A stretch of DNA of 33,616 nucleotides. Source: CALRBF01 sp964646465 (GTDB taxonomy: Bacteria; Patescibacteriota; Minisyncoccia; SW-4-49-11). A model generated the notes under the pieces. It was given only the letters and a program-made list of their open reading frames with translations. It made no database searches and was not told the DNA's origin. How positions within the stretch are numbered: the first letter of the stretch is position 1; each line of letters opens with the position of its first letter. The translations under genes were made by a program, and so were the position numbers. The stretch lies in assembly GCA_964646465.1 (NCBI GenBank), contig CAZYEN010000001.1, forward strand, positions 1 to 33,616, read 5' to 3'. This document shows positions 31,074 to 33,616 of the stretch, in pieces.

Positions 31074-31074
31074 A

Positions 31075-31701
31075 GTGTCTCTCGTTCAACAAAAAGCCCC
31101 TCGCCTTCATCCGATCGGTGAGCCTGACCATCCCCTTCAGGTCCGATCAATCGGACTCTTGAAGGGAGTGCTTGCTCCTGACGGGACAATCACCCTGACT
31201 GGAAACTTCCATGGTAAGTCTCTTATCCTCCGCGATAAAGTTTATGGACTTGTCCAAAAACTTATCAAGAAAGGTCAATACGAAGCCATGTTCGTGGTGT
31301 ATCCACGGACAAAGGATGGTTTCGTAACCTCATTTGAGGTAATTGGAGTATGGAAACCCAGTGTTTTGGATCCCGACTCAGGGGCTCAGGATGACCTTCC
31401 CGAGGAATTCTCGATTCGCGGTGAAGTCTGCCGCAAGGTGTGGTGGGATGATCGGTATGGCCATAGGGTTTCGGTGAAAGTTTTCGGTGAATACTTTGTC
31501 ACAGTTGATTTTGGGGAAGCTCCATACCTGTCTATTGGAGATTTTGTCTCCATGGATGCCATCCTCACTGAGGATGGTCGGCTTTATGCCGAGAGAGTGG
31601 AGCTTATCCCCACTGCCAATGAATTGGCTGTAGTCCGGCCTGCTCGCCCTGAGCAACGACCTGGTCGGTTGACCCGTCAACGGTCTTCCGCCATCGCCTG
31701 A
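31075..31701 (+). CDS. High-G+C orphan gene, duplicated beta-rich protein of unknown function
   Basis: 208 residues from GTG 31075. The frame extends upstream to 30964, but the promoter, Shine-Dalgarno and abrupt composition change place the start at 31075. I count about 51% G+C over 31081-31680, against roughly one third around it, and codons such as CGC, CTC and GCC are frequent, so it looks acquired. No family is recognised. Two strand-rich halves share a pattern: LIKKGQYEAMFVVYPRTKDG with FEVIGVW (~57-86), and YLSIGDFVSMDAILTEDG with ERVELIP (~155-182). These may be tandem OB-like folds. The tail (~188-208) is Arg/Pro-rich (RPARPEQRPGRLTRQR) and could bind nucleic acid. No TM segment, signal peptide or cysteine cluster. 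The stop is TGA, followed by a terminator. Confidence 0.7.
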   Translation: MSLVQQKAPRLHPIGEPDHPLQVRSIGLLKGVLAPDGTITLTGNFHGKSLILRDKVYGLVQKLIKKGQYEAMFVVYPRTKDGFVTSFEVIGVWKPSVLDPDSGAQDDLPEEFSIRGEVCRKVWWDDRYGHRVSVKVFGEYFVTVDFGEAPYLSIGDFVSMDAILTEDGRLYAERVELIPTANELAVVRPARPEQRPGRLTRQRSSAIA

Positions 31702-31723
31702 CACCCCAGGCCCAATCTTAATC

Positions 31724-31758
31724 GCCCGTTCACTCGCATTAGAGTGGTGGGCTTTTTT
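31724..31758 (+). terminator. Rho-independent terminator of the high-G+C gene
   Basis: GCCC (31724-31727) pairs with GGGC (31749-31752) and CACTC (31731-31735) with GAGTG, with a small internal loop. TTTTTT follows at 31753-31758. Confidence 0.85.
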
Positions 31759-31767
31759 CTTTATAAT

Positions 31768-31796
31768 TTGACGAAAATAGAATTTCAATATAGACT
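31768..31796 (+). promoter_or_regulatory. Promoter of topA
   Basis: TTGACG (31768-31773), a 17-base spacer and TAGACT (31791-31796). The ATG follows at 31822 without a Shine-Dalgarno. Confidence 0.55.
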
Positions 31797-31821
31797 ACTT
31801 AATAATTAAATATAATTTTTT

Positions 31822-33616
31822 ATGTCAAAAGCTTTAATTATTGTAGAGTCGCCGACTAAGGCGAAAACCATTTCTAAATTCTTGGGTAAGGATTATACGG
31901 TGAAGTCTTCGATGGGGCATATTCGGGATTTGCCTAAATCTAAAATTGGGGTGGATCCGGCTAAGGACTTTGAGATTACTTATGAAATCCCAGCTAAGGC
32001 CAAAAAGACTGTCACCGAGCTCAAAAAATTAGCTAAAACTAGTGATGAAGTTATTCTAGCAACTGATGAAGACCGAGAAGGGGAGGCTATATCTTGGCAT
32101 TTGGCTCATATTTTGAAATTAAAACCAGCTACCGCTAAGAGAATGGTGTTTCATGAGATTACTGAGTCAGCGATTAAAGAGGCTTTGGCGAGTCCCAGGC
32201 ATATAGATATTAATTTGGTAGATGCTCAGCAGGCTAGAAGAGCCCTAGACCGTTTGGTAGGGTATAAATTATCTCCGTTTTTGTGGCAAAAAGTCCAGCG
32301 AGGTCTCTCAGCAGGGAGAGTGCAGTCGGTGGCTTTGCGGTTAATTGTGGATAGAGAAAGAGAAATTGAAGCCTTTCAATCTCAAGAATATTGGACAATT
32401 CAGGGGATATTCCGGTCTAATAACGACAAAAGTCTAGATATTAGCTCTACTCTGACTCATATAGATAATAAAAGATTAGATAAATTTGCATTTCAAACCG
32501 AGTCTGAGTCTCAAAATCTAGTAGATAAACTCCAAACTTTATCTTACAAAGTCAAGTCTATAGAGAATAAAACCGCCTCACGAAATCCATATCCACCTTT
32601 TATTACTTCCTCACTACAACAGGATGCAGCTAGAAGATTGTATTTCTCAGCCAAGCAAACTATGATGATAGCCCAGCAACTATACGAGGGTATTGCTATT
32701 GGTAAGCGAGGTCAGATTGGACTTATTACTTATATGAGAACTGACTCCACTAATTTATCAGCTCAGGCTATCAGTGCGGCTAAAAGTGAAATTATAAAGC
32801 AATTTGGGGAAAAATATTATCAGAGTAGGCAATTCAAAACTAAATCTAAAAATGCTCAAGAAGCTCATGAGGCTATTCGCCCGACCGATCCGAGTATAAC
32901 TCCGGAGGAAGTTCAGCCATATCTGGACGATAAACAATACAAATTATATACTCTCATCTGGAGTAGATTTATGGCCAGCCAAATGAAACCGGCTATATTC
33001 GAGACTATGAATGTGTCTATACAGGACATAGAATTTAGTAAATATATTTTTAGCACTAATGGAAAGAGATTGGTATTCGATGGGTTTATGCGAGTTTATG
33101 ATTTGAAATCTGAGGACGTGATTTTGCCAAACATATTCGAGGGAGAGAATTTAACTACCAAAAAGATTGAGGGGGAACAACATTTTACCCAACCCCCAGC
33201 TAGATATAGTGAAAGTAGTTTAGTCAAGGCTCTTGAGACTAATGCTATTGGAAGGCCATCTACTTATGCCTCTATTATCTCTACTATTCAGACTAGAGGC
33301 TATGTAGTCAAGAATGATGATAGAAGATTTGCACCGACAGATATTGGTAAAGTAGTGACAGATATGTTGGTGGAGCATTTCCCGCAAATTGTAGATATTG
33401 AATTTACCGCCAAAGTAGAGGAGCAATTCGATGAAATTTCTCTAGGTAAGGATACTTATCAGAATACAATGGCAGAATTCTATAATCCGTTTGAAAAGAC
33501 TCTCAAAGAAAAAGACAAAACTGTAGATAGACATCGTGAAATTATTACAGACAGAGTTTGTCCAGAATGTGGAGGACAATTAGAATTAAAACGAAGTAAA
33601 TTTGGTAAATTTATAG
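31822..33616 (+). CDS. topA: DNA topoisomerase I (3' incomplete)
   Basis: Relaxes negatively supercoiled DNA by a transient single-strand break. 598 codons are visible and the window ends inside the gene. The TOPRIM domain opens with ALIIVESPTKAKTISKFLG (catalytic E9) and has the DxDxxG acid motif in ATDEDREGEAISWHL (D82, D84). AQQARRALDRLVGYKLSP and RGLSAGRVQSVALRLIVDRE follow. The nucleophile is Y304 in GLITYMRTDSTNLS. EAHEAIRPTD and SLVKALETNAIGRPSTYA complete the core. The last visible residues (VCPECGGQLELKRSKFGKF) begin a C-terminal zinc-ribbon repeat. It reads from its own promoter after the high-G+C gene. Confidence 0.96.
   Translation, partial: MSKALIIVESPTKAKTISKFLGKDYTVKSSMGHIRDLPKSKIGVDPAKDFEITYEIPAKAKKTVTELKKLAKTSDEVILATDEDREGEAISWHLAHILKLKPATAKRMVFHEITESAIKEALASPRHIDINLVDAQQARRALDRLVGYKLSPFLWQKVQRGLSAGRVQSVALRLIVDREREIEAFQSQEYWTIQGIFRSNNDKSLDISSTLTHIDNKRLDKFAFQTESESQNLVDKLQTLSYKVKSIENKTASRNPYPPFITSSLQQDAARRLYFSAKQTMMIAQQLYEGIAIGKRGQIGLITYMRTDSTNLSAQAISAAKSEIIKQFGEKYYQSRQFKTKSKNAQEAHEAIRPTDPSITPEEVQPYLDDKQYKLYTLIWSRFMASQMKPAIFETMNVSIQDIEFSKYIFSTNGKRLVFDGFMRVYDLKSEDVILPNIFEGENLTTKKIEGEQHFTQPPARYSESSLVKALETNAIGRPSTYASIISTIQTRGYVVKNDDRRFAPTDIGKVVTDMLVEHFPQIVDIEFTAKVEEQFDEISLGKDTYQNTMAEFYNPFEKTLKEKDKTVDRHREIITDRVCPECGGQLELKRSKFGKFI

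Noticed and set aside
30964..31074. N-terminal extension of the high-G+C gene back to 30964
   Set aside because: It would overlap the glycosyltransferase end and cross the promoter at 31012-31040. The composition shift and Shine-Dalgarno place the start at GTG 31075.
1149..31701. Possible recoding of TGA (as glycine) as in some CPR lineages
   Set aside because: folD, tspO and the 31075 gene end in TGA exactly at their expected family or structural ends, and conserved proteins show no internal in-frame TGA.
31378..31788. 136-codon and 60-codon minus-strand frames opposite the high-G+C gene
   Set aside because: Open only because G+C-rich sequence has few stops. The plus strand has promoter, Shine-Dalgarno and terminator in order, and the minus strand has none.
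1..33616. CRISPR array, insertion sequence, integrase or toxin-antitoxin pair
   Set aside because: No regularly spaced repeats, transposase or recombinase motifs, or recognisable toxin-antitoxin pair were seen anywhere, including around the high-G+C gene.

Overview
The window looks like part of a small, AT-rich genome of the Candidate Phyla Radiation (Patescibacteria). By eye, G+C is about one third outside one island. The evidence is genes packed with gaps of a few bases or 1-29 base overlaps, unusually short aminoacyl-tRNA synthetases, almost no Shine-Dalgarno sequences, tRNA genes without encoded CCA, and gene neighbourhoods typical of that group: VirB6/PrgI secretion genes, an actin-like ATPase next to a Rossmann/TM/baseplate-like protein, and YtxH. 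TGA is used as a normal stop (folD, tspO, the 31075 gene), so this is not a lineage with recoded TGA. I cannot name the phylum within the radiation.

Layout. 1-976: end of a large surface protein. 1052-1125: tRNA-Ile. 1149-3202: glyA-folD one-carbon operon (minus). 3300-5580: three membrane or exported proteins (plus), convergent with a five-gene minus-strand operon (11563 to 5613) for a type IV secretion-like membrane complex (VirB6/TrbL-like, PrgI-like, exported partners) with no ATPase gene in view. 11683-13504: two small envelope genes, plsC and a small membrane ORF. 13557-15371: photolyase plus a YdeI-like gene (minus). 15372-15735: non-coding, with back-to-back promoters, a repeat copy and a probable small structured RNA on the minus strand. 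15736-21332: an apparent five-gene operon with alaS, a CTP-dependent lipid kinase-like gene, an FtsA/PilM-like ATPase, its probable membrane partner and a 4-TM protein. 21309-25289: tsaC/sua5, dprA, a shortened aspS, tRNA-Pro and a 53-residue gene. 25351-27104: a glycosyltransferase, a short TspO and tRNA-Ser. 27388-31009: a VIT-type metal transporter, then two GT4 glycosyltransferases around a Wzz-like protein. 31012-31758: an autonomous high-G+C gene with its own promoter, Shine-Dalgarno and terminator. 31822-end: topA, cut by the window end.

Functionally the window joins translation housekeeping (alaS, aspS, three tRNAs, tsaC, one-carbon supply) with envelope work: lipid and glycan synthesis, a secretion-like complex, and an actin-like/membrane module. 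DprA suggests that incoming single-stranded DNA is handled. The least explained elements are the high-G+C gene at 31075-31701, the probable small RNA opposite the alaS leader, the secretion operon without an ATPase, and the small ORF at 13271-13504 that carries a consensus promoter inside its own first codons.

Promoters are easy to see: many have TTGACA-like -35 boxes, 16-18 base spacers and TATAAT-like -10 boxes, often with the extended TGN. Positions were read by eye; no similarity search, folding or expression data were available.
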